Source: Serilophus lunatus (taxonomy: Eukaryota > Chordata > Aves > Passeriformes > Eurylaimidae). Taken from it: 64,000 nt of DNA. This document shows, in pieces, positions 63,560 through 64,000 of the stretch (position 1 is the first letter of the stretch; every line of letters begins with the position of its first letter). The notes beneath the pieces were generated by a model, which searched no databases, was not told the DNA's origin, and was given only the letters and a program-made list of their open reading frames with translations. The position numbers and the translations under genes were made by a program. Location: contig VXBA01004867.1 in assembly GCA_013399895.1 (NCBI GenBank), positions 151,653 to 215,652 of the forward strand, written 5' to 3'.

Positions 63560-63565
63560 AATAAA
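63560..63565 (+). terminator. DCX: Candidate polyadenylation signal AATAAA
   Basis: A canonical hexamer (CCCC-AATAAA-CCAG) about 655 nt after the stop codon. There is no strong GT-rich downstream element within the next 40 nt, so it may be weak or unused; use would give a short-3'UTR transcript. Confidence 0.4.
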
Positions 63566-63709
63566 CCAGCTGAGTTATCTGAACTGGAACACCTTCCATA
63601 AATGATTCAAGGGTACTACTAGCTGGTAGCAAACGTTTATACCTCCCCTATGGTATCTCTCTATCTCTGTTCGTAACAGTAATGCCTTGTGAACAGCCAA
63701 CACTGAAAA

Positions 63710-63717
63710 CACTGTGA
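63710..63717 (+). promoter_or_regulatory. DCX: miR-128 8-mer seed site in 3'UTR
   Basis: CACTGTGA is the complement of miR-128-3p positions 2-8 with A opposite position 1. DCX has been reported as a miR-128 target in mammals. The site lies about 0.8 kb after the stop and downstream of the AATAAA at 63560, so only the longer 3'UTR would carry it. Confidence 0.55.
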
Positions 63718-64000
63718 GAATTTGTTTTCAGGTTTCACACCCTATAGGTCACTTTTTATAGCAAAAAATCAATACACTTTTTATAAAGGAAAACCTTGTA
63801 TCTGTGTTTTGGGAGTAAGGATTCAAGCTCCTTCTTTTTTATAAAAGCTGGTAATTTTCTTTTGTTTAAAAAACACATTCAGAAAAAAAAAGTACAAAAA
63901 ACAGCTGCAGAACAATATCAGCAACTCAGTTTAGAAATCTTGTCATCACTGCCAACACATGTAGGGGAAAAAATAATTCAATTCAAAATATTGAATGTTT

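Larger units (their letters stand above)
62905..64000 (+). other. DCX: DCX 3'UTR (5' part)
   Basis: Sequence after the TAG stop to the window edge. Mammalian DCX has a very long 3'UTR (several kb), so it probably continues beyond the window. Visible elements are a canonical AATAAA at 63560-63565, a T-rich run near 63026-63035, and a perfect miR-128 8-mer CACTGTGA at 63710-63717. Open frames here are not supported as genes. Confidence 0.8.

Overview
This is a piece of a bird nuclear genome. The only transposon family I can recognise is CR1 LINE, with typical avian CR1 3' ends (ATTCTATG-type octamer tails), and the protein-coding content is a vertebrate gene split into short exons separated by multi-kilobase introns. 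There are no bacterial-type genes, operons, phage or CRISPR elements. I cannot name the bird from the sequence alone.

The window holds the 3' two thirds of one gene on the plus strand, doublecortin (DCX), the neuronal microtubule-associated protein. Five coding exons are readable, at 5612-5952, 47502-47604, 51414-51536 (or 51551), 60451-60545 and 62848-62904. Their phases join without a break, and together they encode residues 122-360 in the numbering of the 360-residue human isoform. They cover the end of the first doublecortin repeat region, the linker, the whole second repeat (C-DC) and the Ser/Pro-rich tail, ending in GDSM-stop. The exons for residues 1-121 lie upstream of the window. The last ~1.1 kb is 3'UTR, which probably runs past the window end.

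Layout: 1-5611 is intron. 5612-5952 is the exon with most of C-DC. 5953-47501 is a 41.5-kb intron with CR1 fragments, microsatellites and several CpG-rich or AT/homeodomain-motif-rich blocks that could be cis-regulatory. 47502-62904 holds the four remaining coding exons with introns of 3.8, 8.9 and 2.3 kb. 62905-64000 is 3'UTR.

Points most worth attention: a tandem pair of 5' splice sites that would add or remove five residues (GNHQD) in the tail; an in-exon GTAAGC in the penultimate exon that would give a different C-terminus; a perfect miR-128 8-mer in the 3'UTR; a CpG-dense island deep in the long intron; and two assembly blemishes (a 43-N gap inside a CR1, and a single N between duplicated TTCC-repeat flanks). 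I found no convincing undescribed multi-gene system. The long open frames inside the introns look like chance.
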